Shown here: positions 46,518-58,274 of the stretch, piece after piece | How positions within the stretch are numbered: the first letter of the stretch is position 1 | Layout: each line of letters starts with the position of its first letter | Assembly (NCBI RefSeq): GCF_001632365.1 | Contig: NW_024468513.1 | Location: 801,167 to 865,166, forward strand | Direction: 5' to 3' | DNA from: Laetiporus sulphureus 93-53 | Lineage: Eukaryota; Basidiomycota; Agaricomycetes; Polyporales; Laetiporaceae | DNA: 64,000 nt | Program-made: the position numbers and the translations under genes | The notes under the pieces: model-generated | The model's input: only the letters and a program-made list of their open reading frames with translations | The model's database searches: none | What the model was told of the DNA's origin: nothing

Positions 46518-47137
46518 GACACTTCCTGCATGTTGCCCGCTCAGCAAGTGAGTACAAGTGATCAAAAGTGAACGAACATCCGCAAGTCTCAGTGACCCCA
46601 ACAAGGCCCCCGCCGGGCAAAATAGGCATCAGCAGTTGCGGTAAAGTCTCCGGATTTGTCCCTCTCCAGCCCTTCTGTTAACTGGCTGATTCATTATGCA
46701 TCGGCCACATTGAATTCAGGCAGCTACTACGCAAATATTACAAGGCTGTGTTTTGCACCTGCCTAGCCCGCCATCGCCATCAAATCACCCAGTTTTCTAC
46801 TCACCGCCTGGTGTGCGCCGACGCTGATGTACAGGTACGTAGCCTTCGACGATTCGTCTCGCGGTGGCCTGACTTTACTGTGAGTATTCTTGACCCATCA
46901 CAGTAACAACTCACATCGCGAGCTAGACTGGCAACCGGAGCGAGATTTCTTGTGCGTCAACAGTTAGCATCGTGCTGTACATGCCGACGCTGTGCGTATA
47001 AATCCTGTGTATTCTCCTTGTGCTTAACGTGCCGTATCACTTGCTCACTGCATCACACTGTACAGTGCCATCTATACAATTCCCTTGCTGTTTGCACAAG
47101 TGAGTGCATGCGCTGTCAAGTGACGATACGTGAGTGT

Positions 47138-47153
47138 AAGTGAGCATAAGTGA
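47138..47153 (-). repeat. Right arm of 16-bp perfect inverted repeat
   Basis: AAGTGAGCATAAGTGA on the plus strand, the exact reverse complement of 46502-46517. More AAGTGA words surround it. Confidence 0.9.
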
Positions 47154-47200
47154 CCATAAGTGAGAGAACGTGAGGGAAGCTAAGTGAGCGAAAGCGAATA

Positions 47201-47865
47201 GACTTACCACATGCACTATATAGTAGTGTTGTCGGTGCATGTGGACCTCAATGAGGGATGGCGCGAGACCTGATGTTGACCAAATGCTTTGATGGAGGGT
47301 GATGCCAATCGCGAGAAGATGCTGAGGAATACTGACGTGCATTTCGGCGGCGCGGGTGTTAAGGCCGTATCGATAGGCAAGGAGGCCATCTTGAAGCCTG
47401 GGTATGAACCGCGCAGCTTACTGTGCAGCTAGATGGTCTCGATTGCCATACGAGTCAACGTGATATGTCCGTACAATGGTTGCTTGATGTAACGGAAAGC
47501 CATAACTTAGTGACAGAGCGGAGGACAGCTAAAAATGCACGTAAATGCCACTTCGAGGCTGTGTGGGTCGTACTCGTGATGAATCTGCCGCCATGGTGGA
47601 CGACGAGGAACCGAGAGCGAAGCAAGAGAGGGTAACGTGCAGCAAGGAAGAGCGGTGCGAGGAGTAGGGAGGTACAATAAGCTATAAGTGAACGAGTAGA
47701 GCGTGGGAAAATCACCTACGTGAGCCTACGTTTTTTTGGGGGTACAATTTCTATACCGCCGAAGGCGATCGAAGATGTGTCTAAATACAAGTGTAGCGAT
47801 GGACTACCAAAGGTAGGAGCGTAGGTGCAGTGATACATCATATCACGACCAGGGTAGAACCTATC
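47201..47865. other. Spacer between repeat region and LINE relic
   Basis: Contains one further AAGTGA word near 47687 and a short T/G run near 47730-47744. No gene seen. Confidence 0.35.
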
Positions 47866-48330
47866 CGGGGTCGTATGGAGTCAGGGAGGCCTTGGTCCAG
47901 GCATCACTATCTTGAAGGAAAGCGGCCAGGTCGAACTAGGCATCTTTGGAACGGAAGAGCGCAGGACTGCGGAGGGTACGGTGGGGGTGTTTGAGGTGGC
48001 GTCGAGCTTGGGTAGGATGTGCAGTCGATGAGCAGGTGGTCGCGCGTCTGCATGTTAGCAGTGCGGCACTGGCAGGCAATAGATTCCTCGTGTACGAATC
48101 GGTTATAGTAGCTACCGACGTGTCCATGTCCAGTGAGGAGATGTACGAGACGGCACTCTACTTGTCGGGTGTCATCATTCTCACGGAAATAACGATGCAA
48201 GGTAAGACTCGGCTCAGCCGTGACGGCTGCACGGAATGGGGATGGGTGTGCGTCTTTGCGCCAATCGCGCCTCCAATGATGGAGGGCTCTTATGCGAGCG
48301 TGGCTCTTGGCCCACACCAGAGAAGGTGGA
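47866..48330 (-). mobile_element. Decayed C-terminal RNase H fragment of a LINE retrotransposon
   Basis: The minus strand reads WRRDWRKDAHPSPFRAAV, then RLVHLLTGHGHVGSYYNRF and CQCRTANMQTRDHLLIDC. This is the zinc-knuckle-like RNase H tail found in Tad1/jockey-type LINE polyproteins of basidiomycetes (TGHG.IG.YY.RF...C.C....QTR.H.L.DC). After IDC the match shifts frame twice (ARRHLKHPHRTLRSP, then FDLAAFLQDSDAWTKAS), so the copy is broken. The reverse transcriptase and endonuclease parts are absent from the adjacent sequence. It is a 5'-truncated, inactive copy, as is normal for LINE debris. Confidence 0.8.
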
Positions 48331-48824
48331 TGGATGGCCGGAGCAGACGAAGTGAGCCTAAGTGAGCCCTGCTTTATATTGCCTCCCACTATATGTGTAC
48401 CGTTTGAGAACGTTGGCGACACGCAACGTAAAGGCGCTTACTGACTAAATCAGCTTGAGCAGTATACTATATGCAATGTGTTGCATACAACGGTGATTTT
48501 ACCGGTTAGACGACAAGGAAGGGAACAATACTTTCAGAGTACACGCCCGCTCAACTTTCTGAAACGCGGGTCAGCATACAGTGATATAGACGCCCGACGG
48601 ATAGACGCCTCACAGCCGAGCCCTGCAAAGCCGTTCCACCAGCTGAGGGCATCGAGCTGTGACACGAGTGGTCGTCCTTCAATTTACGGCCAGCTGAATC
48701 TTGTACCTTGCTATATCTGCTTATCAGTCCTAAATCTGACGCCTTTGCCGGTCAAACGCCTAGAGTCATCTCTGGGACGGTGGGAGGCGGCGGTCCGGAT
48801 TCATAGTTTGAACTGAACCTCTGG
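48331..48824. other. Upstream region of the CysRS gene
   Basis: Two more AAGTGAGCC words occur at about 48350-48366, just outside the LINE fragment. The remainder should hold the CysRS promoter; no clear TATA box. Confidence 0.4.
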
Positions 48825-51800
48825 ATGCTGCAGAGCATCCGTTTCATTTGTATCAGTCCTCCCTGCACCCATTCCCCGAAGTCGAGCTTCATTCGTGCAA
48901 CGTTTTCAACGTTCTCAAGACAGTCTACCTCGATGGCTGTCCAGCAACCACAATGGTCCCTTCCGGCTAGGAAATGCGAGGAGCCTATCTTGAAAGTGTA
49001 CAATTCTCTCACACGCACCAAAGTCTGTCTTTGTTAGAGCCCATCTCTCATGTTCGGGAAGGTATCTGATCGACGGATAGACGGAGTTCGTTGCAACGAA
49101 TGGGCGGCATGTCAAGTGGTATAATTGCGGGCCTACTGTGTACGATGCATCTCACATGGGACATGCGAGGTGAGCAGATTTGTCGATGCTTGTCTAGGTT
49201 TCTCCTAAATTATTCTTAGAAATTATGTGACTCAGGACATATTGCGGCGGATCATGACCGATTACTTTGGCTACGAGGTTCATTTCGTGATGAACATCAC
49301 GGATATCGATGACAAGGTAAATAGCCGTCCCTATTCTTTTACAGTGACTTCTATAACGATGCTGTAGATCATCCTGCGAGCCCGCCAGAGTCACATAGTG
49401 GATCAGTTCCGCTCGAGCACAACGGAACTTTCGTCCAAATTGGCAGAGCAAATATGGGCCGCTTGGTCGGATTATGTGGATTCCAAAGTCAATAAGGGCC
49501 TACCCGAGGATGAAAAGCTTGCTAAGGGTGCAGAAAGGGCAGCCTGGCCAGCGCTGGCGGCCCGTTCACAGGACAAGGTGTGGAAACAGGATTGCTTGAA
49601 GAGGGACGAGAAGTTCGAGATGCATTTCACAGCTGCAGTAAGAATTTCTCTATGGCTCGACTCTGTTGCCAGTTTTCATTCAGCAACAATGTAGAGCCGT
49701 GCGTATACCGCGCTAGAAGCGACAGAGACATCCTTGAAGGCGGGCGAGCGGTCACAAGAACTCGCATGGCAATTGATTGATGAATCGAAGGATATTCTTG
49801 CGATTTCTCTGGACAAAGAGGTGAGTCACTGTCCGCGTGTGAGAAGTCTTCGTAACACTCGAAAAGTACGGTAGTACAGTCACGGACCATTCCATCTTCC
49901 GTTCGCTATCCTCCTATTGGGAGGCGCAGTTTTTCAAGGACATGCGCCATCTCCGCGTTCGTGATCCGGACACGTTGACCCGCGTAACGGAGTTTGTGCC
50001 AGAGATCGTCTCGTTCGTTGAGGGCATAGTGAAAAATGGGTACGGCTATGCCGTGGATGGGAGCGTTTACTTCGACACACGAACGTTCGACAAGTCGGAG
50101 GATCATTCCTATGCCAAGCTGGAGCCTTGGAGCAAAGGAAACTTGGAGTTGCTGGAAGAGGGTGAAGGTTGTATCGTCTCATTGTCATCTGCTCTCCCAT
50201 CTGCTGACTCACATTCACATTCATCAGGCGCATTGTCTACTACGACAGATCGTCGATCTAATGCAGATTTCGCTCTTTGGAAAGCATCAAAACCTGGAGA
50301 GCCCTCCTGGCCATCGCCATGGGGCGCGGGACGCCCAGGATGGCATATTGAATGCTCTGTCATGGCTTCTGCCATCTTTGGAGACAATATAGATATCCAT
50401 TCTGGTGGGATTGACCTGGCGTTCCCACACCATGATAACGAGATGGCCCAATCGGAGGTAAGTGTTCGCATTCTGACATCGTTCATGACGGCTGACGGCT
50501 GCCATTCAGGCATATCACAATTGTCCGTCGTGGGTGAACTATTTCCTTCACACCGGACACCTACACATCGAAGGCTTCAAGATGAGTAAGTCACTGAAGA
50601 ACTTCATCACAATTGATGTATGTACGCCCGACTGTTCTAAATACATGTATAATGCTCATCACTGTCACTCGTCTTTATAGGAGATATTGCAGAAATATAC
50701 TGCACGACAGTTGCGGCTCGCATTCCTGACTCAACTATGGAACGCGAAGGTTGACTTCTCAGAAGCGTTGATGACGGGTGAAGTTCGGTCTCTCGAGACG
50801 GCATTCAGTGTAAGCGCTGCATTTGTCAAATGTCCTCGCCACGCGTGTCATCGAGATCGATTTCAAAAAAAACACATATTTATTCTTTTGTAGAACTTCT
50901 TCGCCACGGCGAAGGCTCTTGTTGGCCAAGACGAAGCGGATGGATCCAGCTTAGATGGGAAGAACCGGTTCCGGGACGCGGAGCGCGACTTGACAAACAC
51001 GTGAGACTCAGTACCGCTCATGCTAGACATCTGCTAATCCCGTGAATGTGAATGCATGTGTTAGTCTTCGTCAAAGTCAAGATGCTTTCCGTGCAGCATT
51101 GTGTGATTCGTTCAACACACCCGACGCCCTGAACGTCCTGCGAGAGCTGATATCTCGTACTAATGCGTATATCAACTCTCGTGGCAAAGATCTGGATATC
51201 GACGTTGTCGTCCGAGTAGGCCGGTGGGTCGGCGGGATGCTGCGCATGTTTGGTCTTGGCGAAGGAGAGACGAACGAGATAGGATGGGGCCAAGACCGGG
51301 ACGCCGCCGAAGGCAGTATTAATGTACGTTCTGTGCTTCTCGGATCTCCGAGCAGATTGCTGATGACTGGATTTAGCGAGAAGAGGTTCTCATGCCCTAC
51401 CTTCGGACGTTATCATCTTTCCGTGACGGTGTGCGAAGGCTAGCGATATCCAAGGGTGACGCAGCAATGAAAGACATCCTCGCACTTTCCGACAAGCTTC
51501 GAGATGCCGATCTGGTGCCATTAGGAGTCGCCTTGGATGATCAGGAAAGTTAGTATCGAGCACTTATGAATCTTCCAGATTTCTGACCGCTCTACGTATA
51601 TATCAGACGGGAAGGCCCTTGTCAAACTTGTCTCACCGGCGGAACTCGTGAAGGCACGCGATGAGAAGCGCGCTCAGGCTGAGGCAAAAGCAGCCCGACA
51701 AGCGGCAGCGGCAGAAGCGGAACGGCAAAAGCGGCTTCAGAAGCTGGAGAAAGGGCGAGTTCCTCCGCAGGAGATATTCAAACCTCCTAATGTGCCTGAA

Positions 51801-51959
51801 GGCACCTATGGGAGCTGGGATGAGGACGGGATTCCGCTGATGGATGGACAGGGTGAAAAATTAAGCAAGAATCAAACAAAGAAGGTTCAGAAGGAGTGGC
51901 AGCAGCAAAAGAAGCTACATGACGACTTTTTGGCGTGGAAGAAGACGGAGCATTCATAA
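48825..51959 (+). CDS. CRS1: Cysteinyl-tRNA synthetase, probably both cytosolic and mitochondrial
   Basis: A class I synthetase that charges tRNA-Cys. A dozen or so exons join. [20 protein letters not shown] carries the zinc Cys and the HIGH motif (HMGH). It continues [57 protein letters not shown] (zinc ligands) and [14 protein letters not shown] (KMSKS motif), then the C-terminal helical and Lys/Glu-rich tail ending WKKTEHS. The frame from 48825 gives MLQSIRFI then [16 protein letters not shown], a basic, hydroxylated leader like a mitochondrial targeting sequence. A second in-frame ATG at 48933 ([14 protein letters not shown]) matches the cytosolic start. Only one CysRS gene is in view, and dual targeting by two starts is inferred. 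It is convergent with the reductase gene. Confidence 0.95.
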
Positions 51960-52132
51960 CGCTTGGAGCGCCTCACGTTAGGCGAGATAGAGATCTTGTG
52001 CGACGCCCTCGACGGCGATAACAAGATTTGTTTGAGTGCAGTAGATCTATGAGAATTGCTTGCGATTACAAATTGCGCTGTGAATATCAGTCATGATAGC
52101 ACCAAAGTACAGCACTGTGCACGTCAGGGTCG

Positions 52133-52855
52133 CTACCAGTCGCACGCGTTGGCCACAAGTCGTGCAATCCTCGTCAGTCCATGCTCGTCCTCCTCGCTAA
52201 ATCCTCCCGGAGCGAGACAATCTAAATCTAATACTCCAACCACAGTTTGCTCCCCGCTCACGTCCACAATGAGAGGGCAAACAACCTCGCTCTTTGTTTC
52301 TCCATCACATGCGATGTGACCCGGATATGTTCCCACATCCCGCACGAGGACTGCGCTTTTCTTTAGAAATGCATCAGCGCACACTCCGCGCGCTTTTCCC
52401 GGTGTCGTATTTATGAACTGACATGCTGGCTTGCCGCAGAAAGGTCCCAGCAGCAGCCGATTTGAGTTAACCAACCTGCTCTCGTCTGATCGCGACCGCG
52501 TGATCTGTGGAGACGGGAATAGTTGCGAGATGATGTAAAATCCTGGAGGCATCGTGAAACTCGTTTGCATGCATAGAATAGCTCATTTTGTGCTCACCAC
52601 ACCAATTCACGGCCCTCGGTCCGCTCCCGAAATGAGCATCATATGCGAGCAAAGAGTTGTAAATCAATGATGAAGCATTAGCGAGGTTGGTAATCTGTCC
52701 TTGCAGTCAGCGATAATGCCGCAGCGTATGGTTGTCACTGAACGTACCCAATCCCTCTGCCCGTCGAGCAACAATTGTACTTGGTCATGCACATGATTCC
52801 AAAAAGCCGGTTGGTCAAGTCCGGGCGGTACGAGAGCGGAATCTGCGTGAGGCAT
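52133..52855 (-). CDS. fRMsr: Free methionine-R-sulfoxide reductase (GAF domain)
   Basis: This enzyme reduces free L-methionine-R-sulfoxide, a repair and stress role; yeast YKL069W is the model. Three exons are read. The first begins MPHADSALVPPGLDQPAF (52855) and ends QRDW. The second reads ITNLANASSLIYNSLLAYD to VNWCG. The third, from FYIISQLF to ANACDW, has LLGPFCGKPACQFI, then RGVCADAF and GHIACDGETKSEVV, and ends VVGVLDLDCLAPGGFSEED. The Cys residues in PACQF, RGVCA and HIACD match the three catalytic/resolving cysteines of the family. Length and motif order are complete. It is divergent from the GLTP gene. Confidence 0.93.
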
Positions 52856-53132
52856 TTACACTACTCGAGGACCTGAGCTTCGAGACTCGCAATCGTGACT
52901 CCGACAAGGTGGGAAACAAGATGACCAGGGGGCAGGAGCCGTCGACAGTGTAGAGATTGACCGAGGAGATCTATCAGATTAGATCACGGATGTATCCCTG
53001 ATCAGCATTCCCGAATTAAGCGGTGGCTGTAGCCACTGCCAGCGGATTCCATCGCGTCGTGTGGGCGGTCTTCCACCTACTCTCGCATTCTCAATCTATT
53101 CCTTATCCTTGCCTCTATATACCTCGGGCCAG
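52856..53132. promoter_or_regulatory. Short divergent promoter region, fRMsr and GLTP
   Basis: Only 277 bases separate two divergent start codons. A TATA-like CTCTATATACC lies at 53111-53121, very close to the GLTP ATG, so it may sit in the leader rather than act as a TATA box. Confidence 0.4.
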
Positions 53133-53974
53133 ATGGCACCTTATCTCGAGACCGTCAAGGTCTGACCTGCTCTCTGCGTTGTCCTTGATTCGTATTGAGT
53201 TGGAAATCCAGTCATTCGCGGATGTCAAGGTTACCGACGCTGGCGTCGACACTCTTGAATTTCTTCAGGCTGCAGAGGGTGTAGTAGGTCTCTTTGGTAT
53301 GTATTCAACACATACACGTAACATTGAACGCCAGAAGGCTTAGCCCGCATGCGCTGTAGATCTGCTTGGGTCCGCTGCCTTTACCGCTGTCCAAGCCGAC
53401 CTCAAGGGTAACATCGTGGTTTGTCTCGGTTATTGTGATAAGGTGCAACCCCCTGATGTATCCAATGCTCAGAAAGTCCGCACTCGCTATGATGCGACTC
53501 CAGCTCAATCTGAGACTCTTGAGCTGCTTGTAGTTAATGAGAAGGGCGAGAAGAAGAGGACCGCTACTGAAGGACTCATGTGGCTTCTCCGCGGTCTTGT
53601 CTTCACTTGCAAGGCTATTCAGAATGCTCAGGCAAACCAGTCCGAAGAGTTATCTGTTGCTTTTAGCAAGGCGTATGACGTAACGCTCAAGAAGTATCAT
53701 AACTTCGTTGTGAAGGGTATTTTCGCGGTGTGTCTGAGTTGCACGACTCTCATGAGTTTCCTGCCGTTCTGATGATTTATCACAGGTTGCCATGAAAGCC
53801 TGCCCTTACCGCGCGGATTTCTATGCCAAGCTGGCATCTGATCCTGCGGGCGGGCCCCCCGTTCCCACAGACCGGCTCAACGAAGAACTCAATACATGGC
53901 TGGAGTCACTTGAGAGCATCGTGACTCGCATGGAAGCATTCTACGAGAAGGGCGGCCATAACAAAGGGTTTTAA
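53133..53974 (+). CDS. GLTP: Glycolipid transfer protein
   Basis: GLTP carries glycosphingolipids between membranes in the cytosol. Exons give MAPYLETVK, then SFADVKVTDAGVDTLEFLQA, DLLGSAAFTAVQADLKGNI, KVRTRYDATPAQSETLELLV and TATEGLMWLLRGLVFTCKAI. They continue LKKYHNFVVKGIFAV and AMKACPYRADFYAKLASD, ending EKGGHNKGF. The glycan-binding residues of the fold are visible: Asp and Asn in VQADLKGN, Trp in EGLMWLLRGL and His in KYHNF. The total of about 200 residues is normal. Several exons are short, and all junctions have GT..AG. Confidence 0.93.
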
Positions 53975-56900
53975 TTCAGTTGTCTATATCAGTGCGTGTC
54001 ATGACGGATGGTCTGTCAATTGTAATGCGGCTACGATAACGCGCAGCAGTGGGCGTGTTGGTATCTGCGCATTCGACATGCCGTAACGGAGAGACCAATA
54101 TATTCGAGCCTCTGATAGTGATACTTCGGCATGAACCTAAGCCGTGTAGTTTGAGAGACTGCCCACAGAGACGGAAGTTTATACCCATTTGCACTGCATC
54201 ATCAATTGTTCTTTCGTCACCCATATAAAGTGCCCTTGGCCTGTCAAGCTTCAAGCTTCAAGTCCCATAGCCTTCTTGATCGAACTTTACACGCGTTCCG
54301 TGAAGCATGTTTATCTGGACTTCGGGCCTGTGACTACTAAGCGAGTAAGTCGCATTTGGATATATTGACACACCAGATATGCCAGCGGTCTGCTTTCACC
54401 CCGAGTGTTGGCCGACTAAGTGTCATTTATATTCCAATATAGTTTGCGTGTACATCAATCACAACGGTGGAGTCTATAGAGTATAGGCCGGCTCGGATGA
54501 CGACGAGAGTTCCTGATGTATCCTCAAAAGGAGTCTGTGATGAGATATTCCATGCCTGAAGGGCTGTACGAGCTTGGTCCATGCACTCGCTAATAACAGT
54601 TGGACAAGCGAAGTTGCCGGCACGCGGCATGCATGAAAGTTCAAGCGCTAAGCGCTAACGCTTCACGCGTACTATGGCAAGAGATCGTCTCTTGCCCAGA
54701 CACTCAATGGGCACGCGAAAGACGCACCACCGTGCGACCATTGGGCCCCGAAACTGTGCACATCAGAAGAAAAGCCCAGATACGGCAATTAAATGGTTAG
54801 AATGCGCTCAGTGCCCTGATGATAGGTTGCTAGAGACAGGTAGCTCGTGCATGCAAAGTTAGAAATCCCAGCTCGTGATAACGGCTCGATACTGAGCCGA
54901 TTTCCCAGATTTACCTTGAGGCATCCAATCCACGGTGCTCTCCACAAGGTTGGCCGGCAGACGCAGAGGTATTGACATTGACATGTATTTGAGGTACATG
55001 GCAAACAACTTGGCACAGAGGCGCCCACAAACGATATCTACTGAGGAGACACCGTGCTGTTCGCAATCCAAGTTGTTCACACGAATCTGGGGCTTCCCGA
55101 AGTAATTGTTGACTCCCCACGAGATCCGTTTTCCCTGGTTGAAAACAGGCTGGACGGCAAATAACGAGCAAATGGAATCTACGAAATCTTCACGCTGACC
55201 CATTGCGATCCCATGATATGCAGGCGATCCCAAGGCTTCCGCGATTTATCTATGTGACGAACCATCTGCAGCTGGTTACCGGTGGGGGCATTCCGTGAGG
55301 GGTCTAGAACTAGCCGGCGAACTCCCCTCTACTAAAGTTGGAATCAGCCGTGAGCACAAATCATCAAAATGCGGTCTGGCTATGCTCATATATGACCATG
55401 TTCATAAATTATTCATTTATTTTTCCAGAACCTCCTCCCAATTCACTGCGTAGACGGAACAAATCACCGCCGCACAAGTCTCAAAGCGGAAACTATTGCG
55501 AACCCACCGTGTTATCCCTCCTGCGCTCCACCGTTGGATTTAGTGTAGCCCGTTCTAGCCTATAGGAACAAGTATCTGATGGAAGACCGCACGTACGGCG
55601 GATGGCGCAGGATATGAAATAAACGAACGGTATCCAAATCCAATCTGACGCTTGCCGTAACTACGAACTCAAGAGATGTGGTAACGCTAGCGCAGGGGAC
55701 CTGATGACCATATGGATGGCATTCTAGTTCTTGGCCGGCGAACAGCATGCCATGCAGGACTAGGTCGGAAGGTGTGGAGATCTTCAATGAGATGTCCGCA
55801 TCGCAGCTTCCAAGGAACCGTGCTGGTGGCTCGTACCCCGCGCAAAGTGCGATAGCATTGGATACGGAAGACTGGCTAGATGGGGAGCCGAACAATATGA
55901 ATTATTTTCGTTCCCCATACGACTATGTCGCGCATGTCGTGAGAATGGAAGTCGTTGCTTAGGTCGTTGGGTTCGAAGTGACGACACAGGGTTTGAGAGA
56001 GGAGAGCTCGCCCTACGGCGAACCTTAACTGACAGCCCTCCTCAGGCCGTGGCGGTGGTAAATAGTAAGTGGAACGCAGTGGCCGCCGGATCGCTACCGA
56101 TACACACCTTTGATAGACCTCGAAGCACAAGATGGCGCGCCGTGAAGACTTCTGGACGCTACCGAGAAAATGCAAAACTGGGCCATGGCTATGATCCTCA
56201 CTCATAAAGTGTCGTGCCACCCTGATATCGAGAATACAACCGTAAGAAGGTTCGGTACTTCCCGAAAACGTGTGCTCTGGCGATCGCGAGATGCGAGAGC
56301 GCAACCGGAGCATGAATTCAGAAACGAGACATATAAAGGTCTATTGCGCAGCAATACCAAGCCCGAAGCGACCATTTCTGAATTGCAGCGGGATTTCCGC
56401 CGGAAGACGGTGGCGCACCATGTGTGCGATTGTCCTAGATTTGGAAGGTTTGTGTGGCGGAAATCTAGCTCTTCGCATAGCTAATTTTCAATGGGATAGG
56501 AGACCATGGCACGCAATCTCGACTCTTGAGGGACACGTTCGCAACGAAATTCCCTCGTCCACCGCCAAGCAAGGGACCATTCATTGCCCACGATACAGTC
56601 GGTATGTTGGCCGACGAATCGATCCAATGTACATAAATGGATGACTCGCCTCTTTCTCCATTCAGTCATCCGTCTCGGTGAAGACCAATCTCGCCGAACG
56701 ATATTTTAGCTACGTTGCACGATGACCTCGCTTCACGGTCGGAGACATTCTGTCCACCTGGATGAAATAAGACAACGATATGGTTTGCCTGGAATGGTCC
56801 GAACGACTTCAAAGAGCGGGTCATTGAAGACGCAATAGTTACATAACCAAGCTGAAGTACTGAAAGCGCCGGGAATAGTGATACACGCAGTATCCTGACC

Positions 56901-58274
56901 CCGAGATAAGCTTTGCGTACCTATAACTGCGTTGCAAGACTTCCCCCAGCATCATCAACTGGGGTATACGCATGGTGTGCTCAAGGCCACGAGCATCATG
57001 CTTGAATCGTGACGTAACTAAGGATATCCTGAGACATTTCGGAGCTGTCAACCGGATATACGGCCATGAAAGCATTATTAAAGGAGGCGATTGGTAGAAT
57101 CGATCGGCAGGCTCCTCATTTAGCTTTATGACTACCTGGACCCGTCAGTCCCGAAAGGTTCTAATATAGTCTGCGAGAAGTTCAGTCTGAATTGACCTTG
57201 GCAACACTCCCAAGCTCGAATGGACGCATTGAGTATAAAAGTCCGAAGATGTTGGACCGTGGTGGAATGTAACAGAAGATGCTTTAAGATTACTCGAATG
57301 AGCATCTCTGTGAAGGTTGTTAGAGTGTCCGTGACGTATCATGGCCGGCGTCCTCGGTGTACTAGAGACGTCCCTTGTTCTCGGCATCAAACTAGGTACT
57401 GCCAGACACAGCTCTGGCCCCCTCTCGACGATGTTGAAAACTCACCTTTGATCAACCGCGCGACTTAGACAACCACAATGACCATCTTTCTCACGAGGTA
57501 TAGCTCGTGAACGTTTTCGAGGAATTTCACAATCATCTCTCCAATCGTGAAGGATTTGCCCAGCGTCGCAAAAGGCCGAGTTGAATTGAATCTGACGATG
57601 GTTCGCGCCGGCGGGAGAATTCGGCCTTCCTGCTCAGAGACGAGTCATTCATGCAGCAAGGAAGTTTTGCTCAGGATGCTCGAAGGCAATGTGACACCTC
57701 GGCCGTTCCAACGAAGAGAAGCAGATTTCAAATCCGCGATTTAACTTTGACTCGAACACCGTGCTCCGTGTACGTAGCCGACACTTGTTGCCGGGTTCAG
57801 GTCTTTCTCAAAATTCAACTCAGTCGACAGCCCGCTTAATTGAGAGCGCAAACTCACACGGTGCGTGGTTCACATATTCGTCATCTTCGCTGAGAGTACC
57901 GGGACGAGTTGGCGCGGAGCGCCACGGAGTGTAAGAACTGTCTAAGGAAAAAGTGCATTCGTCGGGGAAGATTGGGTTTGCAGATTGCAATTTGAACAAC
58001 AAGCTCTGTATTAATGATGCAAAATAATTACGTCTAAGATCTGACTGAATTCATACGAAGTTCTCATCCATTCTTACGTCGCAGGACTCCGCTCCACCAT
58101 GGTTAGTCTGACAAGCCTCATTGATAGCTGAGAACTCGATCAGAATACGTTCCTGGGTGGTTAGAGGGGGCCAAGGCGCGTCAAACATGGCCGCACTATA
58201 TAGTTGCAACCGCCGTCCGGTCGGCTCCCTGTGGTGTCTCCTCAACTGCCTCCCAGAGCTGTCGCAGCCCAGCC
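53975..58274. other. Stretch of eroded minus-strand frames, no named gene
   Basis: Minus-strand open frames at 55233-54859 (ICSLFAVQPVFNQGKRIS) and 55895-55560 (DADISLKISTPSDLVLHGML), plus pieces near 54427-54630 and 56313-55876, read like protein fragments in changing frames. They could be one decayed gene of about 2 kb, but I do not recognise its family. A further set around 57.1-58.0 kb is equally broken. The right end carries the promoter of WOPR copy 3. No intact gene is supported. Confidence 0.35.

Larger units (their letters stand above)
46390..47200. mobile_element. Candidate non-autonomous DNA element with inverted AAGTGA-type subterminal repeats
   Basis: The left flank (46391-46520) carries six TCACTT words, and the right flank (47097-47185) carries six or more AAGTGA words, the inverse orientation. 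The 16-base word TCACTTATGCTCACTT at 46502-46517 has an exact inverted copy at 47138-47153. A few AAGTGA words also lie inside the left flank (46461, 46545, 46556, 46566). Clusters of short inverted words near both ends are typical of subterminal repeats bound by a DNA transposase. No transposase frame lies between, so any element would be non-autonomous. I could not fix exact ends or a target-site duplication. Confidence 0.45.
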
